Below, in pieces: positions 30,375-38,812 of a stretch of DNA of 64,000 bases. The stretch spans positions 1 through 64,000 of the forward strand of contig NZ_LRPE01000036.1 in the NCBI RefSeq assembly GCF_001605885.1, read 5' to 3'. Position 1 is the stretch's first letter. Each line of letters starts with the position of its first letter. The DNA comes from Acinetobacter lactucae (lineage in GTDB: Bacteria; Pseudomonadota; Gammaproteobacteria; Pseudomonadales; Moraxellaceae). The notes beneath the pieces were generated by a model. The model searched no databases. It worked only from the letters and a program-made list of their open reading frames with translations, and had not been told where the DNA came from. Position numbers and translations under genes: made by a program.

Positions 30375-30457
30375 TGCTCAAAATGTTGATTGAATTCTCT
30401 ACGTTTTTTATCAAAAAATTGGAGTAAACTAGGTGCGAGTTTTCATGTGAGCAGATT

Positions 30458-30967
30458 ATGCGTAAACGGCAACCAGTACTTAAACAGGAAAAGACTTTAA
30501 ATCCTGAGTTGAAAACATGGTTGTATGCGTCTGGTTCTCTGACCCAACAATTAACTGAACTTGGTGGTGGCCAGTTCAGTGTAAAGCCCTTTAAAGAACA
30601 CTTTCAGCGTTTAACTTTTGCAGATAGTCAATGGATGAATATGTCTCATGCTCACACCTCGTGGGTAAGGGAAACTTATTTATATGGCTGTGAGGCAGAG
30701 CCGTGGGTGAAGGCAAAAAGTATTTTTCCAATTCAAAGCTTACAAAAAAAGGCCCGTATATTTCAGCATATTGGTTCTAAGCCGATTGGCTTTTTTCTAT
30801 TTCAAAGAACAACTCCGCTTTGTGACCGCCGTGTCATTCTTTTGTCAGAAGGCTGGACGCGACAAAGTTGCTATACTTGGCATGGATGTAAATTTATCGT
30901 CCAAGAAACATTCTTACCGGCTTTTGAAGCTTTTTTAAATCAGCAGCACGACAAGGAATTACTATGA
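30458..30967 (+). CDS. ubiC: Chorismate pyruvate-lyase
   Basis: Splits chorismate to 4-hydroxybenzoate and pyruvate, the first step of ubiquinone synthesis. The 169-residue length matches E. coli UbiC. Features include the TLNPELKTWLYASGSLTQQL start, a conserved WVRETYLYG (Arg binding the substrate carboxylate), PIQSLQ, and a C-terminal active-site Glu in IVQETFLP. Its stop overlaps the ubiA start by four bases, matching the standard ubiCA order. Confidence 0.94.
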   Translation: MRKRQPVLKQEKTLNPELKTWLYASGSLTQQLTELGGGQFSVKPFKEHFQRLTFADSQWMNMSHAHTSWVRETYLYGCEAEPWVKAKSIFPIQSLQKKARIFQHIGSKPIGFFLFQRTTPLCDRRVILLSEGWTRQSCYTWHGCKFIVQETFLPAFEAFLNQQHDKELL

Positions 30968-31842
30968 CGACTGCAACAGGTACAACATGGCGTCAGCGTT
31001 TAGAAGCTTATTATTATCTATGTCGATTTGATAAGCCTGTTGGAACAGAACTGGTGTTTTGGCCAACCATGTGGGCACTTTGGATTGCAGCAGAGGGAAT
31101 GCCACCTCTACATATTCTTTTGGCGATGGTATTAGGTACAATTTTTATGCGTGCCGCTGGCTGTGCAATTAATGACTTCGCTGATCGAAAAGTGGATGGA
31201 CATGTAGAGCGTACAAAAACACGCCCTTTGGCAACAGGTGTAATTAGTCCCAGAGAAGCGGTGTATGTATTTTTAGCATTAGTATTTGCCAGTGCTTGTA
31301 CGTTGTTCTTTTTACCTATCGCGACGTTCTACTGTGCATTAGGGGGCTTGGCTTTAGCATTTATATATCCTTTTATGAAACGTTATACCCATTTACCGCA
31401 AGTAGTGTTAGGTATGGCATTTTCTTGGGGTATTCCAATGTCATTTACAGCAATGGGTAAGCCTTTAGATATAACGTGCTGGCTCATTTATTTTGGTAAT
31501 TTGGCTTGGACAGTGGCTTTTGACACTCAATATGCAATTACAGATCGTGAGTATGATTTAAAGATTGGTGTGAAATCTACCGCTATTCTTTTTGGTCGAT
31601 ATGACATCCAGATTATTGCTCTTTTACAAGCAACTAGTCTTGTTTTGATTGGTACTGCACTATATTTAGAAAATATTTTATTCCCATGGGCAATTATTGC
31701 TTTAGTTGTAGTGGCATTCGATTTTGTATATCAAACAATTAAAACGAAAGACCGCAACCCTCAAGTATGTTTTTGGGCATTCCGTCACAATCGCTGGGTA
31801 GGATTAATCATTTTTCTAGGAATATTTTTAAATTTCATATAG
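30964..31842 (+). CDS. ubiA: 4-hydroxybenzoate polyprenyltransferase
   Basis: Attaches the polyprenyl tail to 4-hydroxybenzoate in the inner membrane. The 292-residue protein has about eight to nine membrane helices and both Asp-rich motifs: NDFADRKVDGHVERTKTRPL near residues 75-95 and DTQYAITDREYDLKIGVKS near 195-215. It overlaps ubiC by ATGA, so the two steps are translationally coupled. Confidence 0.97.
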   Translation: MTTATGTTWRQRLEAYYYLCRFDKPVGTELVFWPTMWALWIAAEGMPPLHILLAMVLGTIFMRAAGCAINDFADRKVDGHVERTKTRPLATGVISPREAVYVFLALVFASACTLFFLPIATFYCALGGLALAFIYPFMKRYTHLPQVVLGMAFSWGIPMSFTAMGKPLDITCWLIYFGNLAWTVAFDTQYAITDREYDLKIGVKSTAILFGRYDIQIIALLQATSLVLIGTALYLENILFPWAIIALVVVAFDFVYQTIKTKDRNPQVCFWAFRHNRWVGLIIFLGIFLNFI

Positions 31843-31862
31843 TAAAAATGACCGTGAGGTTG

Positions 31863-31892
31863 AAAAGTGTTCTATGCAGAGCACTTTTTTTA
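31863..31892 (+). terminator. Terminator of ubiCA
   Basis: Stem AAAAGTGTTC/GAGCACTTTT with one G-U pair and a T-run after it. Confidence 0.75.
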
Positions 31893-31951
31893 TGTCTTAA
31901 TATTTGTGCATAAAAATATGCGGAATAAATAACACATAAAAAGGATATTCT

Positions 31952-33259
31952 ATGAAACGGTCAAAAATTGCTTTAGCTATAACATTATCAATTTCAGCAC
32001 TATTTCTTACAGCGTGTAATGACGATGATGATGACTATATTGGTGTTAATCCCGATAAAACTTATGTTTCTGAAAAAGCCTATTCTAAGGATACCTTAAG
32101 TGGCGCTTCATCTATAAAAGTAATGACTTATAACATGGTGAATGTACAAGGGAAAACAGCTGAAGCAACCGCTTTAGTCATGTTCCCGAAAGTTGCTCAA
32201 CCAAAGGATGGTTATCGCGTAGTGGTATGGGAGCACGGCACTGTAGGAGTAGGGGATAGTTGTGCACCAAGTAATAATACGATTAATCCACGCTTCAAAA
32301 TTTTAGCTGATACTTTATTAGCTGCTGGATATGTGATTGTGGCACCTGACTATGAAGGTTTAGGTACTAGAGGGATGCATCCATACCTTAATTTGGGAAG
32401 TGAGGCTAAATCTGCAATTGCAGCAGTTAAAGCTGCTAAAGATCATTACGGTAGTCAATTGAATAGTTCATGGATGTCGATTGGACAATCTCAAGGAGGT
32501 CATGCTTCATTAGGAACAGCTGAATTTGCTAATAACGACAGTAACTACAAAGGAGCGGTTGCAACAGCACCAGCCTCTAGTCTTGGCTATATTATTTCTG
32601 TAGTTGCTCCGCAAGCAATTAGAGACATTCTTCAAAAAGAGCAGGCTGGTACCGCACCTGTTGGTACGGCTGTAGAAGTATATGCTGAGCTACTTGCATA
32701 TGCTGCATATACCACAGTGGGTATTACTGCTTATGAACCTAAATTTAATTATCGTGAAATCTTTCAACAACGTTCTCAAAGTATAGCTGAGTTTGCAGAA
32801 GGCACTACGGGTGAAAATGGAGTCTGTTTAACTGATTTGCATAATAAATTTGCAGATGATATTCGAGATTTTCTTGCGACTAATACTAGTAAAACAGTTC
32901 TAGATTATCCAGGCCTAGCTGGTAATTTCCAGGAGAATCCAACGGTGCAAAAATTCTTGGTAGATAATCAACCTGCTACCAAAAAAATTAATTCACCAGT
33001 CATGATTGTTCAAGGTACTGCGGATATGGCTGTACCATATCCTGTTACTAATGCCTTACAAGAGGGACTTAAAAAAATGGGAACTGATGTGACATTTGTA
33101 CCTGTTGTCGGAGCTGCCCATACTCAGGCGATTGTATGTAGAAATGCTGAAATTTATCAATTTGTTCAATCTAAGATGCCAGCTAAAACAAATATAGTAC
33201 TTGATCCATCAGTAATAGATGCTAGTAAGAATGTTGAATGTACTGGAATAGCACAATAA
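31952..33259 (+). CDS. Alpha/beta-hydrolase lipoprotein, secretory-lipase-like
   Basis: A 435-residue lipoprotein: signal peptide with lipobox L-T-A-C, Cys at residue 22, then an acidic tail N-D-D-D-D-D-Y. The fold is an alpha/beta hydrolase: VVWEHGTVGVGDSCAPS supplies the oxyanion region, SIGQSQGGHAS is the nucleophile elbow (G-x-S-x-G), VQGTADMAVP offers the acid, and GAAHTQAIVC the His. The arrangement resembles the secretory lipase (LIP, Candida-type) family. Substrate could be esters or lipids; that is not deducible. It has its own start and terminator and stands alone. Confidence 0.85.
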   Translation: MKRSKIALAITLSISALFLTACNDDDDDYIGVNPDKTYVSEKAYSKDTLSGASSIKVMTYNMVNVQGKTAEATALVMFPKVAQPKDGYRVVVWEHGTVGVGDSCAPSNNTINPRFKILADTLLAAGYVIVAPDYEGLGTRGMHPYLNLGSEAKSAIAAVKAAKDHYGSQLNSSWMSIGQSQGGHASLGTAEFANNDSNYKGAVATAPASSLGYIISVVAPQAIRDILQKEQAGTAPVGTAVEVYAELLAYAAYTTVGITAYEPKFNYREIFQQRSQSIAEFAEGTTGENGVCLTDLHNKFADDIRDFLATNTSKTVLDYPGLAGNFQENPTVQKFLVDNQPATKKINSPVMIVQGTADMAVPYPVTNALQEGLKKMGTDVTFVPVVGAAHTQAIVCRNAEIYQFVQSKMPAKTNIVLDPSVIDASKNVECTGIAQ

Positions 33260-33285
33260 TTTTTTGTATTTAAAATCTTCAAATT

Positions 33286-33313
33286 AAAAAGGTCCTGAAA
33301 AGGGCCTTTTTTG
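33286..33313 (+). terminator. Terminator of the lipoprotein esterase gene
   Basis: Stem AAAAAGGTCCT/AGGGCCTTTTT with one G-U pair and a GAAA loop, ending in a T-run. Confidence 0.8.
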
Positions 33314-33362
33314 TTATATTGTTACACAGTTTGATTTGATACTATTTGAGTTTGAAGAACTT

Positions 33363-33563
33363 ATGAGCCAGCAACCTGTTGAAAAAAAATCTGTTCCTTG
33401 GTTATTAATGGGATTAGGTTTACTTATTCCTTTTCTAATTATTGGAATACTTTTCTTGGCTGCAAAAAGTGATGCTAAGAATAAAAAACAATATGAACAG
33501 CAGCGTTTAGAAATGGCAAAAAGAATCGCTGAAAAAGAAGCTGCAAATTCTGAAACGAAATAG
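33363..33563 (+). CDS. Small single-span membrane protein, unknown
   Basis: 66 residues starting MSQQPVEKKSVPW at the ATG at 33363, chosen because it gives a short polar N-terminus; upstream start codons add nothing recognisable. One membrane helix (about residues 12-33, LLMGLGLLIPFLIIGILFLA) is followed by a highly charged tail (KNKKQYEQQRLEMAKRIAEK) likely to form a cytoplasmic coiled coil. I do not recognise a family. It converges on the DUF2726 gene with a 4-base gap and no terminator between them. Confidence 0.7.
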   Translation: MSQQPVEKKSVPWLLMGLGLLIPFLIIGILFLAAKSDAKNKKQYEQQRLEMAKRIAEKEAANSETK

Positions 33564-33567
33564 CTTG

Positions 33568-34023
33568 TTAATGAATATCCTTTTGTAATTGGCGTACAGT
33601 AGGAATATTTGTGTAACGCTTTACAAGGTAGCCTGCTTCAGTGAGCATTTGATCACGAATACGGTCTTCTTCTACTTTTTCAAGATGGGTAGGGTCATCT
33701 AGCTCAATAATGGCCATTACTTCCATCTTGTCGTTTAGCACGACAAAGTCAGTAACTTTACGATTGAACTGACTACGAATTTTATAGTCATTACTGGTAA
33801 TTAAAGCGCTAAAAGCCACTTGTGCTAACACATGATAATTTGGAAAACTTTGTTTTAAACGGATGAACATTTGAGTTTCAAAGTTTGTAACGACAGGACG
33901 AGCAAAGAATTTTTGTTTTGGAAATAAATAAGGACGTAAGCAAACAAGAAGAAAAATACAGGTGCTTACGCAACCTAAAACAATAAAAAATAAGTGACTC
34001 GATTCGAACATGGTAAGCATCAT
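33568..34023 (-). CDS. DUF2726 (NERD-like nuclease-related) membrane-anchored protein
   Basis: 151 residues with one N-terminal membrane helix (about 7-30, FFIVLGCVSTCIFLLVCL) followed by a DUF2726 domain: MFIRLKQSFPNYHVLAQVAF, FNRKVTDFVVLN and MAIIELDDPTH, where Asp, Glu and a following Lys fit the PD-(D/E)xK-like core of NERD-type nuclease folds. Function is unknown; a nucleic-acid role is inferred from the fold. The first few Met codons are ambiguous as starts. It lies downstream of a tRNA terminator, so it has a separate promoter within about 10-40 bases or low expression. Confidence 0.75.
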   Translation of the reverse strand: MMLTMFESSHLFFIVLGCVSTCIFLLVCLRPYLFPKQKFFARPVVTNFETQMFIRLKQSFPNYHVLAQVAFSALITSNDYKIRSQFNRKVTDFVVLNDKMEVMAIIELDDPTHLEKVEEDRIRDQMLTEAGYLVKRYTNIPTVRQLQKDIH

Positions 34024-34029
34024 ACAAAT

Positions 34030-34058
34030 AAAAACCCACTCAAAATGAGTGGGTTTTT
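34030..34058 (-). terminator. Terminator of the first (leftmost) tRNA-Asn
   Basis: 13-bp stem AAAAACCCACTCA/TGAGTGGGTTTTT with a 3-base loop, positioned 8 bases beyond the CCA end. Confidence 0.85.
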
Positions 34059-34066
34059 AAGAATCT

Positions 34067-34142
34067 TGGCTCTCCCACCTGGGCTCGAACCAGGGACCTG
34101 CGGATTAACAGTCCGTCGCTCTACCGACTGAGCTATGGGAGA
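34067..34142 (-). tRNA. tRNA-Asn (GUU), leftmost copy
   Basis: 76 bases including encoded CCA. The anticodon loop reads ACTGTTAATCC, giving anticodon GUU. D-loop AGTCGGTAGAGC, T-loop GGTTCGAGCCC, and acceptor pairs TCTCCCA/TGGGAGA are all intact. It has its own promoter and terminator. Confidence 0.98.
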
Positions 34143-34154
34143 ATCTGGAAAAGG

Positions 34155-34183
34155 ATTTTAGGCAGGAAAGGGGGCTGGGTCAA
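34155..34183 (-). promoter_or_regulatory. Promoter of the leftmost tRNA-Asn
   Basis: On the minus strand TTGACC (34178-34183), a 17-base spacer, then TAAAAT (34155-34160), ending 12 bases before the tRNA 5' end. Confidence 0.8.
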
Positions 34184-34286
34184 GCCTTAATAGCAGAATT
34201 AGAGAGAATATCTAATCATTTGTTCTAAAAATACTCGAATCGTTGATTTTATTAAAAATAATAAAAGTATTAGATGATAAAAAAGA

Positions 34287-34313
34287 AAAAGCCCACAATA
34301 AATGCGGGCTTTT
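34287..34313 (-). terminator. Terminator of the tRNA-Asn pair
   Basis: Stem AAAAGCCC/GGGCTTTT with an 11-base loop, after the middle tRNA; the minus strand continues with a T-rich run. Confidence 0.75.
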
Positions 34314-34320
34314 AGAATCT

Positions 34321-34396
34321 TGGCTCTCCCACCTGGGCTCGAACCAGGGACCTGCGGATTAACAGTCCGTCGCTCTACCGACTGAGCTATGGGAGA
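34321..34396 (-). tRNA. tRNA-Asn (GUU), middle copy
   Basis: 76 bases, by eye identical to the leftmost copy, with encoded CCA and anticodon GUU. Only 8 bases separate it from the third copy, with which it is transcribed. Confidence 0.98.
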
Positions 34397-34404
34397 TTAG
34401 TAGA

Positions 34405-34480
34405 TGGCTCTCCAACCTGGGCTCGAACCAGGGACCTGCGGATTAACAGTCCGTCGCTCTACCGACTGAGCTATTGGAGA
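34405..34480 (-). tRNA. tRNA-Asn (GUU), promoter-proximal copy with altered acceptor pair
   Basis: 76 bases with anticodon GUU and encoded CCA. It differs from the other two copies at acceptor positions 6 and 67, where a C-G pair became A-T, keeping the stem paired. It is transcribed first from the promoter at 34492-34520. Confidence 0.98.
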
Positions 34481-34491
34481 ATCTGATGCGC

Positions 34492-34520
34492 ATTTTATGG
34501 ATGAAATCTAAAACCGTCAA
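34492..34520 (-). promoter_or_regulatory. Promoter of the tRNA-Asn pair
   Basis: On the minus strand TTGACG (34515-34520), a 17-base spacer, then TAAAAT (34492-34497), followed by a GC-rich GCGC discriminator typical of stable-RNA promoters. Confidence 0.85.
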
Positions 34521-34583
34521 TAAGAATATTAAAGAAAATGAATCGTTTGCTTGATTAATATGCTTTTGTTGTATTAAAAATAA

Positions 34584-34611
34584 AAAAACCACCCAAAACA
34601 GGGTGGTTTTT
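34584..34611 (-). terminator. Terminator of sodB
   Basis: 11-bp stem AAAAACCACCC/GGGTGGTTTTT with a 6-base loop. Confidence 0.85.
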
Positions 34612-34626
34612 CATAAAGAAATAAAA

Positions 34627-35253
34627 TTATTTCTCTACGCCTGCTGGTTGACCTGCAAGTTTTGCATTTGCATAGTCCCAGTTCACAAGGCTTTCTAAGA
34701 AAGTTGCGATGTATTTAGGACGTAAGTTACGGAAATCGATGTAGTAAGCGTGTTCCCATACGTCAATTGTTAATACAGCAATTTGACCATGTGCAAGTGG
34801 AGTGTCTGCATTAGAAGTTTTAGTAATAGAAAGTTTACCGTTTACTTCATCAGCAACTAACCAAGCCCAACCTGAACCGAATTGAGTTGTTGCAGCAGCA
34901 GTAAATTCTTCTGCAAATTTTTCGTAGCTACCAAAAGCTTCGTCAATTTTAGCAGCGATTGCGCCAGTAGGCTTACCACCACCGTTTGGCTTCATAGAAT
35001 TCCAATAAAATGTATGGTTCCAAACTTGAGCAGCATTGTTGAAAATACCAGCTTTAGATGCATCACCAGCAGTTGCTTGGATGATTTCTTCTAAAGTTTT
35101 ACCTTCAAGGTCAGTCCCTTTGATTAAGTTGTTTAAGTTAACAACATAGGTATTGTGGTGTTTATCGTGATGGTATTCTAAAGTTTCTTTACTAATATGT
35201 GGCGCTAAATCATCATAGCCATATGGAAGTGCAGGTAAAGTAATGGTTGTCAT
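34627..35253 (-). CDS. sodB: Superoxide dismutase, Fe type
   Basis: Converts superoxide to oxygen and hydrogen peroxide in the cytoplasm. The 208-residue protein starts MTTITLPALPYGYDDL at the ATG at 35253, preceded by AAGGAATAGGAAC; the longer frame adds only unrelated residues. Metal ligands are His26 (LEYHHDKHHNTYV), the His in WNHTFYW, and Asp and His in IDVWEHAYY. FNNAAQVWNHTFYWNSM with Ala-Gln is the pattern of the iron form. It is monocistronic with a strong terminator. Confidence 0.96.
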   Translation of the reverse strand: MTTITLPALPYGYDDLAPHISKETLEYHHDKHHNTYVVNLNNLIKGTDLEGKTLEEIIQATAGDASKAGIFNNAAQVWNHTFYWNSMKPNGGGKPTGAIAAKIDEAFGSYEKFAEEFTAAATTQFGSGWAWLVADEVNGKLSITKTSNADTPLAHGQIAVLTIDVWEHAYYIDFRNLRPKYIATFLESLVNWDYANAKLAGQPAGVEK

Positions 35254-35398
35254 GTTCCTATTCCTTGCATTTGCTGGGTTATACAATTAAGTGGCTCTAT
35301 TGTAAATGATTCTGTTAACAATAGGGCATCGTTTTAAAGAACTATACACAATAAAGATCTAATTAATACGCATAACACAGATTGAAAAAAAGACTTAA

Positions 35399-36157
35399 TT
35401 AAATCGGATTATTCAATTCAAAATATTCAGCTTCAATTGAAAACTGTTTTGAGATCGCTTGTGCCAAACGCTGAACTCCATAACGCTCAGTTGCATGGTG
35501 ACCACAGGCAAAATAATGAACACCTAACTCTTTTGCTTCATAAAAAGTTCGTTCACTGACTTCACCTGAGATATAAGCATCACAATTTTGCAAAGCCGCT
35601 TTAGCAATAAAATCTTGAGCCCCACCTGTGCAGAAGCCCACTTTTTGAATGCTTTGTTTTTCTGCTGGCAAATGAATGACCTTAAAATCAAAACTGTTTT
35701 GTAGTTTTGCTTTAAATTCATCAACAGAAAGCGCTTGTTCTAAATAACCAATATTGCCAATTGGATGTTTCTCGGCTAAATCGAGTGGTTCTAAATTCTG
35801 CAAGTTTAGTTTTTCTGCAATAGCTACATTGTTGCCCAAAGTTGGGTGGGCATCTAAAGGTAGATGGTAAGCAACTAATGAAATATTATTTTGGATGAGT
35901 TTCTTAATGCGGTTACCGCGCATTCCTGTAATTGGGTACGGTTCGCCTTTCCAAAAGTAACCATGATGTACGAGTAATAGATCTGCATTTTGAGCAATTG
36001 CTGCATCAATCGCATCTTCGGAAGCAGTAACCGCACAAACGATACGCTTTACTTCAGTTGAACCTTCAATTTGCAGGCCATTAGGTGCGTAATCTTTAAA
36101 TTCTGCTGCTTTTAAGGTTTGGTCGCACCACTGAATAATTTCATGCAAATTCGCCAT
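35399..36157 (-). CDS. Nif3-like dinuclear metal-binding protein (YbgI/DUF34)
   Basis: A 252-residue member of the YbgI/Nif3 family, which forms hexameric toroids with a two-metal site and whose physiological substrate is unsettled; GTP cyclohydrolase I type 2 names are misannotations. Visible motifs are YAPNGLQIEG, LLLVHHGYFWKG with tandem His ligands, YHLPLDAHPTLGNN, and near the C-terminus FACGHHATERYGV. The gene diverges from the DegS/AlgW protease gene; I recall the same neighbourhood in Pseudomonas. Confidence 0.92.
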   Translation of the reverse strand: MANLHEIIQWCDQTLKAAEFKDYAPNGLQIEGSTEVKRIVCAVTASEDAIDAAIAQNADLLLVHHGYFWKGEPYPITGMRGNRIKKLIQNNISLVAYHLPLDAHPTLGNNVAIAEKLNLQNLEPLDLAEKHPIGNIGYLEQALSVDEFKAKLQNSFDFKVIHLPAEKQSIQKVGFCTGGAQDFIAKAALQNCDAYISGEVSERTFYEAKELGVHYFACGHHATERYGVQRLAQAISKQFSIEAEYFELNNPI

Positions 36158-36345
36158 GATATTTCCTGAATTGAGTAGTAAATAATTGCTAAAGCTATAG
36201 AAACATATTTTGTTGTGTAACTAAAGCTAGACAAATCTTTTTTGACTTTTTTATGTATATCGACATATTTAATTTAAAATGCTTAACTGAAAAGTCTTTT
36301 TGTTCAATATATTAATTTAATTAAAAACTTCTTTGCGTAGAGGAT

Positions 36346-37527
36346 ATGAACGTGCGCCGCACCTTTACATGGTTACCTTGGGTGTTACTTATTATTGTAA
36401 TTGCCAGTTTTATTGCATGGCAAAAATACCATCAGCCGAAACCAACTGTTGCAGTTGATGGGGTGCAAATGCCTGCTGAGAAAGTTGAACCATTGGTTGA
36501 TACTTCACGAACGGGCGGGGTGGTATCTTATAGCGCTGCGGTAAAAGTTGCAGCGCCAGCCGTTGTTAATATTTTTACGACCCAGAAAGTTAAACAAAAT
36601 CATCCATTATTAAGTGATCCTGTTTTCCGCGAATTTTTTGGAAATCAGGTTCCTGAACAACAACAGCAAAATGAAAATAGCTTAGGCTCTGGGGTTATTG
36701 TACGAGCTGACGGTTATATTCTTACGAATAATCATGTGATTGCTCAAGCTGATCAAATTGTAGTGGCCTTACATGATGGACGTCGTGCAGAAGCAACGAT
36801 TGTGGGAACAGATCCTGATACTGATTTAGCCGTAATTAAAATCGATCTAGATAAATTACCTGTATTGCCATTTAAGCTAAGTGGTAATGAAGTAGGTGAT
36901 GTCGTCTTAGCAATCGGTAACCCATTTGGCGTTGGACAAACGGTAACTCAGGGTATTATTTCGGCGACTGAACGTTCTGATTTAGGTATTAATACCTATG
37001 AAGACTTTATTCAAACAGATGCTGCAATTAACCCAGGTAACTCTGGTGGAGCATTAATTGATGTTGCTGGGAATTTAATTGGTGTAAATACGGCTATTTT
37101 TTCTCAGTCAGGTGGTTCTTTAGGTATTGGTTTTGCTATTCCTGCTAAAGTTTGCCAGCAAGTTTTAAACTCAATTTTGAAAGATGGTCGTGTCGTGCGT
37201 GGATGGTTAGGTATTAGTTTACTACCGCCTACCCAAGAAGATGTGTTAGCACCGAAACAGCAAATTGGGGTTGTGGTTGCAGATGTCTTGAAAAATGGTC
37301 CAGCTGCATCAGCAGGAATTAAGATTGGTGATAAAATTATTCAGGTGAATAATCAGGCAATCACTTCGGCATCTCATTTGATCAATTATGTCGCATTACA
37401 AGCGCCTAACAGCGAAATTAATGTCATGGTTGAGCGAGATGGGAAGCAACAAAACTTTGTGGTGACAGTAGGGGAACGGAAAAACCAAAATACTCAATCA
37501 CAATTTATACCTTTGCCTAAACAGTAA
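36346..37527 (+). CDS. degS: DegS/AlgW-type membrane-anchored periplasmic serine protease
   Basis: Senses misfolded outer membrane proteins and cleaves the anti-sigma factor RseA/MucA to switch on the envelope stress sigma factor. The 393-residue protein has one N-terminal membrane anchor (about residues 8-25) rather than a cleaved signal, a trypsin-like domain with His in TNNHVI, Asp in DTDLAVIKI and Ser in PGNSGGALID, and a single PDZ domain starting at GWLGISLLPP. One PDZ and an anchor indicate DegS/AlgW rather than DegP. A Gln-rich loop (PEQQQQNEN) precedes the protease domain. AlgW is an equally valid name. Confidence 0.9.
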   Translation: MNVRRTFTWLPWVLLIIVIASFIAWQKYHQPKPTVAVDGVQMPAEKVEPLVDTSRTGGVVSYSAAVKVAAPAVVNIFTTQKVKQNHPLLSDPVFREFFGNQVPEQQQQNENSLGSGVIVRADGYILTNNHVIAQADQIVVALHDGRRAEATIVGTDPDTDLAVIKIDLDKLPVLPFKLSGNEVGDVVLAIGNPFGVGQTVTQGIISATERSDLGINTYEDFIQTDAAINPGNSGGALIDVAGNLIGVNTAIFSQSGGSLGIGFAIPAKVCQQVLNSILKDGRVVRGWLGISLLPPTQEDVLAPKQQIGVVVADVLKNGPAASAGIKIGDKIIQVNNQAITSASHLINYVALQAPNSEINVMVERDGKQQNFVVTVGERKNQNTQSQFIPLPKQ

Positions 37528-37532
37528 AAATT

Positions 37533-37559
37533 AAAAAAGCCTCTTAGTGAGGCTTTTTT
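37533..37559. terminator. Bidirectional terminator between degS and cca
   Basis: 11-bp stem AAAAAAGCCTC/GAGGCTTTTTT with a 5-base loop between convergent genes. Confidence 0.85.
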
Positions 37560-37570
37560 ATTAGCTTTAC

Positions 37571-38809
37571 TTAAGAATGAGAAGGTGCTTGATGTTGATG
37601 TTTAAACTCAGTTAAAGCATCAATGCGGTACTGAATTAGCATCTCACCAATCTCAGCACCTTTAATGTTTTCAGGTAAATCCTGGACTTTAATAGAGCGA
37701 ACGATTTGCATCGCATCTAACATGTACTGAGCTTGAGGGTAAGGCCGATCTTCTAAACCTAGTCTTCCTTTAGCATCACATTCACATGCTTGTACAAAAG
37801 CTTCCACTCTTTCAGGGCGGCGCAATACATCTAGGCGCTGTAATAGACGCCATACAGTTCCAGGTTTTAACGACATAATCTGATGGCATTTTAGATGTTC
37901 TTTACACACCGAGAGTGCCAACTGTCGAGTTTGAGTTGGAACTTTTAAACGTTCACATAGCTCAGTAACGGGTTTCACTCCACGTTCTTCATGCATGATG
38001 TGGCGAGGAAGTTCGTTAGCTGGAGTTAATGCTTTACCCAAATCATGCACTAACACAGCAAATCTAACATCAAGTGAATAGTTTGATTTACAAGCTTGCT
38101 GTAACGACATTAAGGTGTGTATGCCGCAGTCCACTTCTGGATGATATTCAGGGCGCTGCGGTACACCAAACAATGCGTCAATTTCAGGGAAAAGATGTTT
38201 TAAGGCGCCACAATCACGCAATGTTTGGAAATAAACATCTGCGTGCTCTTCTAAAAGTGCACGTGAAGTCTCTTTCCATACACGCTCTGGCGTTAATGCA
38301 TCAAGTTCACCTGACTCGGCCATTGTTTGCATGAGTTCTAAGGTTTCAGGTGCAATATGAAAACCATATGAAGAATAACGTGCTGCAAAGCGTGCAACAC
38401 GTAAAACACGTAAAGGATCTTCAGCAAAAGCTTCTGAAACATGACGTAAAGTTTTATTTTCTAAATCGGTTTGACCGCCATATGGGTCATATAGTTTGCC
38501 ATCTTGATCCATTGCTATGGCGTTGATGGTTAAATCACGGCGAATTAAGTCTTCTTCTAAACTTACTGTGGTATCTGTAAAAAATTGAAAGCCGTGGTAG
38601 CCTTTACCAGATTTTCTTTCAGTACGTGCAAGTGCATATTCTTCTTTCGTTTCAGGATGAAGAAACACAGGAAAATCTCTGCCTACAGGTTGAAAACCTT
38701 GGGCGAGCATGTGTTCCGGCGTTGCACCGACCACAACATAATCTTTTTCTTGATAGGGGTGCCCAAGTAAAAAATCACGGACGGCACCGCCTACTAAATA
38801 CACTTGCAT
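37571..38809 (-). CDS. cca: Multifunctional CCA-adding tRNA nucleotidyltransferase
   Basis: Builds or repairs the CCA end of tRNAs. With the ATG at 38809 it is 412 residues, the same length as E. coli Cca. Motifs: YLVGGAVRDFLLG (nucleotide-binding), RRDLTINAIAMD with catalytic Asp residues, EDPLRVLRVARFAARY, RVWKE, and an HD phosphohydrolase domain with RFAVLVHDLGKAL. The ribosome binding site GAGG, 7 bases before the start, lies in the 3' arm of a long terminator-like hairpin, so translation may be limited by folding (see the hairpin entry). Confidence 0.96.
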   Translation of the reverse strand: MQVYLVGGAVRDFLLGHPYQEKDYVVVGATPEHMLAQGFQPVGRDFPVFLHPETKEEYALARTERKSGKGYHGFQFFTDTTVSLEEDLIRRDLTINAIAMDQDGKLYDPYGGQTDLENKTLRHVSEAFAEDPLRVLRVARFAARYSSYGFHIAPETLELMQTMAESGELDALTPERVWKETSRALLEEHADVYFQTLRDCGALKHLFPEIDALFGVPQRPEYHPEVDCGIHTLMSLQQACKSNYSLDVRFAVLVHDLGKALTPANELPRHIMHEERGVKPVTELCERLKVPTQTRQLALSVCKEHLKCHQIMSLKPGTVWRLLQRLDVLRRPERVEAFVQACECDAKGRLGLEDRPYPQAQYMLDAMQIVRSIKVQDLPENIKGAEIGEMLIQYRIDALTEFKHQHQAPSHS

Positions 38810-38812
38810 GAA

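Noticed and set aside
34067..34480. tRNA-Asn cluster as an integration site for a mobile island
   Set aside because: No integrase, partial tRNA repeat or phage gene lies on either side; flanks are housekeeping genes.
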